Notes: generated from the letters alone by a model not told the origin. A DNA stretch of 64,000 nt from Diadema setosum (GCA_033980235.1 CM067064.1:32953497-33017496); one strand, 5' to 3'; numbered from the stretch's first letter, positions 44,270 to 56,221 are shown. Numbers and translations are program-made.

Positions 44270-45583
44270 GCGAAGGTTCTTGCAAGAACCCAACTTAAAG
44301 AAAGTGACGATGACAGCAACGACAGCGAGTGGCTGGAGTGGCTTGGTGTGGGTATGGGAGGTGAGGGAGAGGAGGGAGAGGGGAAGGACGTAGTTGTGGA
44401 GGTAGAGGAGGGTAGTGTGGGAGAGGGGGAGGGGGACGTGGTTGCGGAGGGAGAGGAGGGTAGTATGGGAGAGGGGGAGGGGGACATGGTTGTGGAGGTA
44501 GAGGAGGGTAGTGTGGGAGAGGGGGAGGGGGACGTGGTTGCGGAGGGAGAGGAGGGTAGTGTGGGAGAGGGGGAGGGGGACATGATTGTGGAGGTAGAGG
44601 AGGGTAGTGTGGGAGAGGGGGAGGGGGACGTGGTTGCGGAGGGAGAGGAGGGTAGTGTGGGAGAGGGGGAGGGGGACATGGTTGTGGAGGTAGAGGAGGG
44701 TAGTGTGGGAGAGGGGGAGGGGGACGTGGTTGCGGAGGGAGAGGAGGGTAGTATGGGAGAGGGGGAGGGGGGCGTGGTTGCGGATGGAGAGGAGGGTAGT
44801 GTGGGAGAGGGGGAGGGGGACATGGTTGTGGAGGGAGAGGAGGGTAGTTTGGGAGAGGGGGAGGGGGGCGTGGTTGCGGAGGGAGAGGGGGACGTGGTTG
44901 CAGATGGAGAGGAGGGTAGTGTGGGAGAGGGGGAGGGGGACATGGTTGTGGAGGGAGAGGAGGGTAGTTTGGGAGAGGGGGAGGGGGACATGGTTGTGGA
45001 GGGAGAGGAGGGTAGTTTGGGAGAGGGAGAGGAGTCTAGTGTGGGAGAAGGAGAGGGGGATGGTGATGGGGGGGTTGCTGCAGGGAGAGTGCGGGATGGG
45101 GGCGATGTTGGGGGGAGGGAGCCGACACTTAGGGACATTTGGGGGAAAATTAAAGAGATAGAAAGGATGCTCATCGACCTGAGAACAAGATTTGACATGT
45201 CACAGCCACAGCCACAGCCACAGCCACAGCCACAGCCACAGCCACAGCCACAGCAGGAAGGGGAAAGGGATGGTCTGTCTGAGCACGAACTATTACTAAT
45301 GAAAGCTCAATCAAATTCCGGGCCCAATTTCGCCAAGAAATTGATGACCGCCCTCGTGCCCCGCGATATTTTGGCACGCTCCAATTGCACGGGGGCGCGG
45401 GTCCATAATTCGAGGAGGGGGGACGTGCAGGCAATTGATGCACATACAATGGAGTACGTCGTGCACACGACGTACAGACTATATTCTATCGAGGCGTCGG
45501 ACAGAAGGAAAATGTATTCGAAGATTGTAAACGCCATTAACATGCACTGCCGGCGCCTTCACGCTATTGGGCACAACGCGTGA
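44270..45583 (+). CDS. BEN-like gene, terminal exon: acidic repeat and BEN-like domain
   Basis: 1314 nt from acceptor TTTATTTACAG|GCG (phase 0) to TGA; residues 156-592 of the modelled protein. It starts AKVLARTQLKESDDDSNDSE. About 13-14 copies follow of a 16-residue, 48-nt acidic/glycine unit (EVEEGSVGEGEGDVVA alternating with EGEEGSMGEGEGDMVV), spanning about 44398-45060. Next come a short helical segment (IWGKIKEIERMLIDLRTRF), a QP repeat (45199-45255) and a C-terminal domain of about 90 residues (45311-45580). That domain contains FAKKLMTALVPRDILARSN and CTG, then IVNAINMHCR, matching the pattern of BEN domains (DNA/protein-binding modules of transcriptional repressors). The ATG at 44255 lies before the acceptor and is probably intronic. 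The antisense SPSP-rich ORF is a shadow. The BEN assignment is by pattern only. Confidence 0.75.
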   Translation, partial: AKVLARTQLKESDDDSNDSEWLEWLGVGMGGEGEEGEGKDVVVEVEEGSVGEGEGDVVAEGEEGSMGEGEGDMVVEVEEGSVGEGEGDVVAEGEEGSVGEGEGDMIVEVEEGSVGEGEGDVVAEGEEGSVGEGEGDMVVEVEEGSVGEGEGDVVAEGEEGSMGEGEGGVVADGEEGSVGEGEGDMVVEGEEGSLGEGEGGVVAEGEGDVVADGEEGSVGEGEGDMVVEGEEGSLGEGEGDMVVEGEEGSLGEGEESSVGEGEGDGDGGVAAGRVRDGGDVGGREPTLRDIWGKIKEIERMLIDLRTRFDMSQPQPQPQPQPQPQPQPQQEGERDGLSEHELLLMKAQSNSGPNFAKKLMTALVPRDILARSNCTGARVHNSRRGDVQAIDAHTMEYVVHTTYRLYSIEASDRRKMYSKIVNAINMHCRRLHAIGHNA

Positions 45584-45596
45584 ATGATTTTGGACA

Positions 45597-45622
45597 TTTT
45601 TTTTTTTGGGGGGGGGGGGGGG
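45597..45622. repeat. Poly-T/poly-G junction
   Basis: T(11)G(15), 14 nt after the BEN-like stop codon, probably in the 3' UTR. Confidence 0.9.
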
Positions 45623-48600
45623 TGGGATCAAAATTCAGGAAGAAAATTGTAATTAATGATAATGCTATGGCGTATTGATTTCTTCATTCCATTTTCTTGG
45701 CGAGGTTTGGCTCGGAACGTGATATTGCTTTTGTATTGTATTGCATTGTATTGTTTTGTATTGTATTGTATGATTGAAGTACACTGAATTTGTAACCATG
45801 CTTCACAAACCGAACAAATACTTGTAGTAGCACGCACCGATTTTGTGTTAGTACGGTACTGGAAATGCATTATACATGTGGGTGAAATAAGTAAACCCAG
45901 CCGATCTTGAGTTTTGCATATTATTTTCTGAAAGAGCATGTCTTCAACCACAACATTTTACGGTCATGAAAGTAACAAGAACTTGTGTTTTTAGCAGTTT
46001 TTGTAGAATATTTTTTGGTAGAATAATGTAATTGGGTGTTTCTCATACTCATAGAGTCCTCTTTTCATTTCTTATAAACCCTGTCCATACTATTCACTTT
46101 CAACTAATCATGCTATTATGCACTGGAAGTTGGCATTTATCGTCTACAGAATGTGTTGATACAGCATGCTCAATTTTAGCCGAATCTGAGAATCCCTTCA
46201 TTTTTTGTTTGTTTCTGTGATAAACATACTGTTTTTGTTACAATTATCGCATAAGCTAGCACGGCTTTGTAAAAATGTATCACTTGAATAGACCATGTAC
46301 AATAGAACGATATACTTCAGAGCCCCTTTTCTCAGTTCACTTTCCAGAGTGCGTGCTTTCTTTCCGATTGGGCAATATCGCGATAGGTTAGGAGGGTCCA
46401 TTCAAATGGAAGTACATCATTTAAAAGCTGAAAGTATGTTCTTTCTAAATCTGCTCTTAATCTAAGATGAAATGCATCTTCGAAACAATCTAAAAGAAAA
46501 CATTACTCACCATGAAACTCCTCTGTGCTTCGCGTTTCATACGGCTCGAAAGCAAGTTGTTATACAGAAGACTGGTACCCATCTAGCCCGACCAGACGCT
46601 GTTACCATGTACAGCGACTGGGCTGTGTATAGTTAATACCCATCATGGCAAATACAGTTCTAAGCATAAATGTCACAGACGTTATTATGACAACACCGAG
46701 GACATTGGCGCGTAAGATTAAATTCCATCAGTAGTAGTGCGCGATGCACGGACATATTTAAGGAAATGTTTGTTAATTGTCCGTGCTGTAATGTCGTGCA
46801 AAATAAACGGTAATTAGAAAGTTACGTAGCAACACGTCCTGAATACTAGTATTAGTAGAATCATTTCATTGAGATTATGGTTTGTTTCCGAAGACGCCAT
46901 CTTGTATATCAAAATGAGTTCATTTTTTTTTCTCTTTGTTAAACCTAATACTTTACTAGAATGCCTTTTTCATTCTAAATCTGTAGGCATGAAAGGTTTG
47001 ATTAACTTGTCTTCAATGAAAAATTGAAATCATTTTTACATCGGATCACCAAATTTGTCAGTCTTGGAAAAATTCTCGAGTTTAGTAAGAATAATTATAA
47101 TAAAGGACATTCATATTGCGCAGCTACTATGATAATAAATTTAAACTCTACTGCGTATTACAAAATAAGATACATACAAGAAATTCAGAAATAGAATACA
47201 TTACTTATAGAGATGACTCTTTAGCATGACCTTCACGTATTAATTTTAACTGCTTGTCTTATAAGAAAAGGAAGATTGATCTCGACTTATGAATTGATCT
47301 CTTTGCCACTATTTTTTTAGATATGATAATTAAATGTATGTATAATATCTTTGTTTCGTTTCTAGTAATGTACCTCTTATTTTCGCAAACCAAATTTTTG
47401 AATAAATCGACCAAGAACTATGTGTCTATTTGTGGTGAGTTGCGATATGTTATAAAAGATTTGTTTCATTCACTATGTTACATTACTTTACAAGAGATAT
47501 TATGTGTGTGTACCATTGTTATGTACATGTTTCGAAAAAGTTTCAGTGAGCTTTATTCGAAATAAAGATACGTGGGAAAAATATGTAAAGCCTACGCATT
47601 CGTCTCTTTAACATAATTACAAAACATTCGTATTCTCCTTGGTCGACTGGTAATAAAGTAATACATTGTATATTACAAGAAGTATTATAGAATGGTAATG
47701 TACTGAATATAATCAAATATAGTTGTGAAAGTTTTTATCCTCTCAGTCTTCAAGAGTGCACTTTGAATATAAAATTGCAATATAAAAATCAATGACCAGT
47801 AAAACCGGTTTAAAGGTCTTCTTCGCTCAGCTTCATTTTAACTGATGTGCATATGTCTTTATAGTTTTTTAGTTCGTTTAACTTGGAACAGGTGGTGGCC
47901 CCGCTGTGTATTAATCATTCAAGCTTTACTGCCGCAGCATATATCACATATATATATATATATATATATAATTGTGTGTGTGTGTGTGCGTGTGTGTGTG
48001 CTTAGTAAATTGCCCATGTGTTGGTGTAATGATAAAATTAAAAAAAGTGACTGAATCCAAGTGCATGCTATATAATTACCAACAAATATACAGTAAGATC
48101 ATAACTGGTACGGCACTACGCGATTGGCCATGCAAACAACACGTGTAGTGAATGAGCGTAGGCCATGGGAAAAGCACAACAACAACAGCAACACAACACC
48201 AACAGCAACAAAAACACATGAAGTAGGCCCATACTCAGCACAAAAACACAGTGAAGCAGTTTAGGCAAATTGCACAGGGTTGTCTTCAGAAAAGTCTTTT
48301 ATCAAGAGCATAATAGTAAAGGAAAACCTAAACATTGGTGGCGTAGGACTATAATCTATATAAAATGTGACAACTCGACTGCTCCCAACGGTGAACACAA
48401 TAGGGCCTATCTGTGGTTATCCATGTATTTACGGCCACCATTCGCGTATTTGCAGTATTTGCCCAAACACAAAAACAAAAAGTAAAAATCTGTATAAAAA
48501 ATCTAACCAATCACAAAACTCCTACTCGTGTTACTGATACTCTGAAAGAAATTAGGCAGAGACAATTTATTCATGAATGGCTCTTATTTGTTTAAACCTC

Positions 48601-49316
48601 TTATCAGCCATCGAGCCTGTGGAGATCAATCATGCTGATGTAACAGCGTGCGAAAACTTTACTGCAGTGGTTTGTTTTTCGTATTTTTTTGTTTTGTTTC
48701 AAACAATATTTTATTTCGATTCCATCATCAATCCTTGATTATAATTCAACATTCAGTTATTGTTGCTCGCTGTGTAACATTTGAAACATAAACCAAAGTA
48801 TTACAAAATAATTCATAGGACTGTCATTGTGTCAATTCCGCTTATTCTACTATACAATACTATAATCTTATGAACTACAATACAATACACAGTAACTGCT
48901 TCACAATAGTCATCCCCGCAATAATAAGATCAATTTTTGATAATGGGTCAGCAAAACCAATATGTATGTACTATACACTATACAAAATATACCCATTAAC
49001 TGCGTTCGTATACTTGTCACAGCAGTAATTATAAGATAATTAAATCAATTATTATTTAGGGGTCAACATAAGCCTGCATACCTATGTTCGGGGTCAAAAA
49101 AATCCTACATACCTATGTACAGATACATAATAAGTTTACAAATCTACATGATCAATGCGTGTACATAATCCATACCAATAAAACATTTCCCTTCATCGCT
49201 AACCCGTATCACCTTAACACCACTTCCCCCTCATAGGCATACTCCAGGTACTAGTATACTATAGTACCTCACTCCAGCACAGATACAACCGCATATTTTA
49301 CGCACACTGCACTCAC

Positions 49317-49355
<39 letters not shown>

Positions 49356-49925
49356 AACATCGAAACTGTTCACCAAGCAATCAGAAAAAAAAAAGTAGCA
49401 GAGGATGTGGAGTAAGAATCACCGTGTCATTGTTTGATTCCATTTCCTGCTGTGCAAGGCCAGCGTATACCTCGTTTCATTGCTAATTTCCTTTTTTCTT
49501 CTCGACTTTCCAACATTCTTTCTCTAATTTCTCTTATCAATGAGGGCCTTTTCTTTTCCTTCGAAAACACAAATATCATCCATTTTATCAGTAATATCAA
49601 ATGATTTATGAGTTGCCCTTTCCCAGTATCCTGCGTTTATATGAACAGGTTTTGCATCTGGGGTAAAACAAAAACCTCAGTACACAATTTCCAAATCTAA
49701 TTAACTTCCCCACAATAAAACCAAAAAACAAAAAACAAACAAACAAAATTTAATGTTCATACGTCTCAACCTCAGAATAACAAAACGTATATTGAATATC
49801 TCCTACGAAACCAAAAGAAAATTATTTAGCTTTGGTATATCAAACCATGCAACATTTTATATTGGAATTCACGTATAGCTTAAAATCAAGAGTAGACTTC
49901 CAAGGCCTTAGAAAAATCAATCCAT
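45623..49925. other. 4.3 kb with no recognised gene
   Basis: AT-rich. Contains a TTGTA-type simple tract (45728-45772), an AATAAA at about 46802 that could serve as a distal poly(A) signal, (TA)n then (GT)n at 47947-48001, CAACA-rich sequence (48177-48220) and (CA)n (49312-49348). ORFs such as 47323-47565 and 48270-48485 have no motif. I see no other structure. Confidence 0.5.
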
Positions 49926-50022
49926 TTTTACCTCTGCCATTTTTACCCCTGCCATTTTTACCTCTGCCATTGTTAACCCTGCCATTTTTACCCCTGCCAT
50001 TTTGACCTCTGCCATTTTTACA
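49926..50022. repeat. 15-bp minisatellite (CCTCTGCCATTTTTA)n
   Basis: Six to seven copies of CCYCTGCCATTTTTA with substitutions. The antisense ORF reading NGRGKNGRGK is a repeat artefact. Confidence 0.9.
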
Positions 50023-50615
50023 CCGAACCGTGTGGGTGGGGTGTAATAGATTAGTACACACGTCATGCACTGTACTTCGGGGAAAGTCGGGTTTTCATCA
50101 TGTTATTTCTAAATGAACACATATCGACGATGTACAGCTGCGTTAAAGTGAATTGCAGCTACAGGAATCTAAAAATGCAATAAATGTTACTAAGTATTGC
50201 TGAGGAACCTTTTTCTTTTCTTTTCTTTTCTTTTCTTTTCTTTTCTTTTTATGTATTCATTTATTTCTTTATTCATTTTTTGCATGGCAATATCGCAGGA
50301 GTTTCCATTGATATCCCGGTTCCTTCCAATAATATCTGGCAATATGGGCTCCCTTTCCTTAACATCGCCCGCCAGAGGACCCTACCATTACACTTATCCT
50401 AGCGTTGCCAGGTAACCATTTATACACCTTTGCCTGTGTATAAAACAAAACAATGTTTACAAGCTTTATCAACATGTTTATTAGCGTGTGTGTGTGTGTG
50501 TGTTTGTGTTTCCTTTTTTATGATTGGAAGACGTGAATTACCAGCTATACCACCCGCATATCACTAAATATAAACAGGGAGGTGCCCACCTCCCTGAAAT
50601 AAACTTATAACTCTA
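50020..50615 (+). repeat. ~600 bp duplicated segment, copy 2
   Basis: Direct copy of 11395-11996. Differences: the T-rich tract is (TTTTC)n, an 18-bp insert lies near 50360, and a deletion of about 18 bp near 50470. Confidence 0.85.
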
Positions 50616-50790
50616 AACCACGAATGAGCGCAGGTGAATGGGATTGAGCGAGGTATCTCATTGCATCAACACAGTGAGATACAGTGACTGTATGATAAAA
50701 CAGCACTCTAGTAGTGGGCGCAGATGAGTGCCAATGCACGCGACGGATCTCATTGCACCACGATAGCATAGTGACATTGATCAGTGTATT
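50616..50790. repeat. Satellite fragment
   Basis: ACCACGAATGAGCGCAGGTG and a second partial monomer (GCAGATGAGTGCCAATGCAC), the same family as the 12-17.8 kb array, 33 kb away and adjacent to the same 600 bp segment. Confidence 0.88.
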
Positions 50791-51522
50791 CAGTCAGACC
50801 GCAACGTGGGGGGTGTTTCATCAACGCTTGTCAGCGCCGACAATTGTCGGCACTGACCAATTTTAGCAAAATTCTTGGTTTTGATTGGCTGAGAAGCTCT
50901 GGTCACTGACTGTTACTATGGTGATTCAAGTTGTCAGCGCCGACAAACGTTGATGAAACACCCCCCAAAGCCTTCGCATTTATCGTACGCGTATGCATGG
51001 ACCTCGCGGACATGTATACGCAATGAGCTGGGAGACCACATTTTTAGAGTGTCTGTAAATCTAAACGACATTATCAATCTTCATGATTTATACATCGATA
51101 AAAAGCTGAAGAGTTATGCTTTGATAAAATTTGACCACGTAAAAGGTTATGACATATGAAATATACTGAACAAGGAAATTATAAAACACTAAATTTGCAT
51201 ATTTTTTCATTTTTCTTAAGGGGTACCAACGAAATTAAAGGTGGACCAAAATGGAAGAGGCACAAAATGAAAGAGGAAATATCATTCTATGAAAACATAA
51301 TGACTTCATGTGGACTGAATCCTATGAACGGGTCAGGTTGGCGAATAAATCATTGCCTTGTACAGTTAATTTTTGACGAGATTCCAGTTTGCCGCGAATA
51401 CTCTTACGCGTTTCTGGTCGGTTAATTCCCTCTGAGTGGAGAGTTGTACGTACGAACCTCGCGGAATGACAGTAAACGTGTACTCTACATAACAGTACCG
51501 CCTGTGTGTAGATGACAGTAGC
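50791..51522 (-). mobile_element. CAGTC-ended element family, copy C (left part)
   Basis: Starts CAGTCAGACCGCAACGT and then carries the same blocks as 36880-37450 (ACGCGTATGCATGGACCTCG, GAGCTGGGAGACCACATTTT). A MITE interrupts it at 50808, and a 4.7 kb element interrupts it at about 51523. The remainder resumes at about 56222. Confidence 0.8.
50808..50966. mobile_element. 159 bp MITE (GGGGGGTGTTTCATCAACG)
   Basis: Inverted ends GGGGGGTGTTTCATCAACG and CGTTGATGAAACACCCCCC with internal GTCAGCGCCGACAATTGTCGGC. It splits the sequence CAACGT and AAAGCC that is contiguous in other copies of the host (36097-36109). Confidence 0.92.
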
Positions 51523-54500
51523 CATGTCTACACCTATCCAAAAACTTGTAGTTATACTAACTACGAGCGCAAAAATGCGTTCCCCTAACCACGACAAAAC
51601 TTCGATGCCGTTCACACCTACATGCAGTTAGCAAAACCTCAAGGTAAAGATAACTACGATAGAAAATAAAGGGCGCCTAGTTTGTACATAGGGTTGCACA
51701 TTATTGTGGAAAAAACTGAGCGTCGTGGTTAACAAAACTCCGTTCACATCTGTCATAGTTTAAGCGCGCTGCCATGTCAGGCCCAAAACCACTATTTCGG
51801 CACAATTGGACAATCGCAAAACGCGAAAATTAAAGTTTTTAGAATAGGTTTCATTTTTATACCAATCCATGACACAAATATTCAAGTTTGTAGTTGAAAA
51901 ATATGAACACACAATCTTGCTTTATTTTTGTGGTGTGATAATTTCTTTCATAGGGCGTAGATTTCATCATGTAACATACGTTACCAATGTCATTCTATTT
52001 CAAATGCTTTAAGATTGGTGACTACAGTCTATGATTGAGATAATTATGCGTCAGATGTGAAGTATACCATCGGCTGCCATGTTTGTAAATGCTGCCTGCA
52101 GATGGGAAGGATGGCAAATGACCTGTATGCTATACTGAACACAGCATGTCATATTGTGTTAAATCTTATTTCATGTAATGTTCATTTGTTTTCTCGATAA
52201 TTTGATGTCAGACTTTCTTCAGAAAATATTTTCAACATTTATCAGTCCCGAATTGCCAGCCAATTCTCGAGTATCATCGATGAAACATGTGAATCTATGT
52301 GCGCAAAAATATATTCGTCAGATTCCACGTAACGTATGTTTCACGTTAATGTAACGTAAGTTACAAAGATAATACTACTACATGTGCAACTGATTTGGTA
52401 CTTTTTCTTTTTGGTTTTGGTATATATTCTTACATTAATTTCTCGTCAACTCTAAGTGAACGTATATTATAACAAGATGTCGCAATATCATGGTGATACA
52501 ATTCTCAAAAATTACAATTGAAATAGTTGTAAAACTGCAAGACTTTATAACATGTCCGCGTATAAACTCTGGAGTAGAACATTAATCCGTTACTGTTGAT
52601 ATTTTGAAGACAATTGGCTTCATACTTATGAATTTATGGCATTAACATGATAAGAGTTGGGAACATGCTTTCACGTGCTTTCACGGACGAAAATATTGTC
52701 ACGATGTGCGTGTAATATAAAACGAGTGGTGGGTAACGTAGGTTTCACTTCAATTTTATCACAATGGAAGTTTTCGTATGCTTGACGTCTTGTGACGTGT
52801 TATCTTCATATTGATGTCTTGTAACTTGTTATCTTCAGCTGTCACTTCATGCTGTTGAAAGATATGTTTCGAATCCATAACTTTACAGACTCCATAACTT
52901 TGCTGTCGCAACAGTTATTCTATGCAGGAACAGTTTGAAAATAGCAGTTTCAATACAATAGTATTCACATAATTTTAACACTTGTATGAAACAAGAAACG
53001 GCAGAAACGAGATGGTTACTCTATTAAGGTGCTTCATAATGAACAATAACGCCGTATTGCGTGTATTTGAAATTTCTGAACTCGGTAAACAAGAGATATG
53101 GACAGAAGGAACCAAGAAATGTTCTTTGTTAAATAAATGACCACTTTACTAAGTTGACTATGGCAAATGAGGTCGATGAAATAACGTCAAATTACATAGT
53201 TGCATTAGCACAATACTGGGTAGGATGAATGAAATTGTCATTAGTGAATAATGATGTACTCGATTGTCCTTGTTATGTATGCATAAGACAGTATAATCCA
53301 CAACGATAACAAGAATAACAAGTCTTGCATTAATAATTCTTGCCGTATCTGGAAATTGTCTCCTGCATGGAAAAATATTTTTGAATCTTTCAAAAGAAAA
53401 GTGAAAGGACAAGTTGCTATACATGCACAACAAAGGTACTGATAATGATTACAGGCAGGCCCATAAGTAGGATTTTCATGGGGTGGGGGATGGGGTCAGA
53501 GTTAGAAAAAGTCGACTACTTCCAGTTTTAATCACCTGACAGGGAGAAAAATAAAAGCTCCCGTGCCATTTTTTTCTTTTGTTTAATTTCTTTTACCGGG
53601 TTTCATCGACTGACAAGCAAGAAAAAAAAAAAAAGAAAGAAAAGAAAATTGAAGAAATATAAAGAAAGGCTTCAGCTTAATTCTATGCTGCCAGTACAAG
53701 CCAAATTTCATGTTTTTTTATTTGTTTATTTCAAACTGGGGAGGAGGATTCTGCGATTCATTTTTTTTCTTTTTATTTAATTTTGTTTATATTTTGACTG
53801 CTGGCAAAGGGGCGGGGGACCTCGAACCCCCTCCCCTATAGTTACCCTGGTAGGGTAAATAAAAAAAAAATGCGTGACTTTGCTTCTTTTTTTTTGTCAA
53901 CTACGCGACGGGTACATGTTTTTTTTTTTTTCTTGAATCTTTGCTTAGAGATATGATTTTTCGCCAATCTGATTGCATCTTATACGTTCCCTATATATGG
54001 GGTTTTAATCTTAGCACTGCTCTTCCCCATTGCAACTGCATTAACTTCAACGAGAAGGAAGAACAAAAAAAATGTTGATGTCTTAAACATATATCTTACT
54101 GAAACATACATCACTATAATTATTATTAGCATTATTATTATCATGTAGGCCTGATCTATGATGGTATACTCAGTAATAGTTAAAATTACATTTCTTTAAT
54201 GCACATGTATTTTTGTTACCTTTTCTTCATTCATAGTGTGTTTTTCTTCACTTTGAGATCATCAACGATATAACGACACAAATATGAGTTAATTTTCTCC
54301 GTTAAAAATAGTCAGGTAGCAGTAAGTCACCATATTGATTTATGATAACCGAAGATAAATATAATTGAAAAGACTTATTTCCCTATGGAATTCCTTCAAC
54401 TATAGTTCTAGAACAATTAAATGTTATTTTTATCCACGCACATTCTCTAAAATATCCTTTTTCAATCACATGAATTGATGAAACTTACGTTACCAAAACT

Positions 54501-56221
54501 AGAAACTTACGTTACTATATTAATGCAGGGACCTGATCCAATAGTTTTGAAGTAGAGATCTGCGTTATCCCTAAGTTTATTAGCTATTCATTGAATTTTC
54601 TTAAAACAATGTTAAATTCATTGTTTATACCTGGAATATGACATCATTAAAGCCAAGTTGAACATCAACGCCCACCAAACGATTTTTTTTCAAAGATACT
54701 ATGATTATGTCCCCTTTTACTGCATCCTCCTAACAAACAAGAACATACAGCTGTAAATAAATTTGATATGTTTTGACGGAGAAACTCATCAACATCATAA
54801 CTGCAACAATTAAATTGTCTCAAATTAAATGGGCTTTTCTGTGGATTGTCTGTTATCAACATGACAACATCTTGAAACTTACGTTACCAAAATTTGAAAC
54901 ATACGTTACGTAATAAATTGAGTGATTTATTTCAAAAGAATAAACCTGTACAGCAAAGCAATAACTGGATTTTTACGGTGGAATCTACTGACTTAATAAA
55001 GACACAATAAACAGAAGTAAAGCATGATTCTATGAAAAACAACAACACATTTCCAACAATCAAATACCTACTCAGTTTTTCAACACATCATGTAAAGGTA
55101 TTTTGCGCGCTGCCAATGCTCAAGATGCCATTGAAAGAAGTTGCTGAGCTATCCCATGACCTCAAATCGACGGTACAGATTCGAGAAATGTACATTTAGG
55201 TGGTAATTAATGGTGTAATTAAGCTTTCTGTCCTTTGGTGGTAACGTAAGTTACATCACGTATGTTACACGTGTGGATTAAATCGTATAAGTTAGCAACA
55301 TAATAATGAATCTTTTGCCACCCATGGGTATGACGACAATCTACTCCATTAGTCTCAACTCTGGAACAATCATTCAGAGCCATGCACCTTCATACTTTTT
55401 ACAAAGATGGTAACGTATGTTACTTCTCTTAAATCTACCTTTTTAAAATCTATATTTGCGAGATTAGCAGTCGCGTGTCTTTTGAAGCTGAGTGATGAAA
55501 TATCTTTTAACATAAACTTACACCCCTTTTGGTCAGAAAAACAATACAATTGTGTAGTACTCACTGTAATAGCATAACCAAGTTGGCAGTACAAAGATGG
55601 TAACGTATGTTTCAGCGGATCTGGCGACACATTTCCATCAGTTATTTTGTTGATAAAGAATAGTTAGTTTAAAAAGTTGTGTTAGGTTTTCATAGAACCT
55701 TAAGCCACTTTTCTGAAACCGTGAGTAAGCTTCCTCTTTATGCTCATATTTTCCCACAAAGTTGAGAAAACATTAAAAATCATCGTTGGCGACGTGCACT
55801 TTTAAGCCTGTTGGCCGAACTTAACCCTCCACCAATGGCTTAGTGGTATAATTTCGCCTTCGAAATGATTTCAGTTTTTGTTTATATGTCCCTTGGCATC
55901 ACATAAAATCACAGGGGCATTTTGAAAGAACTTTTTATCCCTCCTAGGTGACTAGGAACATAAGCGACACGATTTTTGACCAATTGCGCCGAAATAGTGG
56001 TTTTGGGCCCACAGCGCGCTTAAACTACGCGCTTAAACCACGACAACACCCTAAGAAATCTTGTGGTGTTGTCGTGGTGTCTTCGCCTTAAGGTTTTGTC
56101 GTGGTTTTCTAAACTACATGCGTCTACATCTACGCTAACTTGGAGTTTAGTGCCTCGTAGTTTACAAAACCTCGAGGTTTAGAAAACCTTAAGGTAAAGG
56201 GACCTAGGTGTGAACCTCACT
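51523..56221. mobile_element. 4.7 kb non-coding element with long imperfect TIRs
   Basis: Terminal arms of about 300 bp are inverted: GTCTACACCTATCC against TTCACACCTAGGTCC, GGCCCAAAACCACTATTTCGG (51781) against CCGAAATAGTGGTTTTGGGCC (55991), and AAGCGCGC and CACGACAAAAC blocks. It splits copy C of the CAGTC family, whose intact site GATGACAGTGTAGG and TATGGTG is seen at 37428. The interior has no coding ORF but holds a cluster of TAACGTA motifs. Likely a non-autonomous DNA transposon. Confidence 0.8.
51971..55613. repeat. Interspersed near-palindromic motif GGTAACGTAWGTTWC (about 12 copies)
   Basis: Occurrences at about 51971, 52329, 52351, 52732, 54480, 54502, 54874, 54896, 55241, 55258 (partial), 55409 and 55599, in both orientations. 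Several are in close pairs 22 bp apart (52329/52351; 54480/54502; 54874/54896). Two share the extended context ACAAAGATGGTAACGTATGT. Fits a multi-site protein-binding array; the binder is unknown. Confidence 0.85.

Noticed and set aside
44703..45161. 152-aa frame rich in WERGRG
   Set aside because: Out-of-frame reading of the same minisatellite.
44260..45198. Minus-strand 312-aa SPSP-rich ORF
   Set aside because: Mirror of the purine-rich coding minisatellite of the BEN-like exon; low complexity with no start context or domain.
55836..55880. tRNA-like A box (GGCTTAGTGGTATAATTTC)
   Set aside because: No acceptor stem pairing and no B box follows; at most a SINE head fragment.
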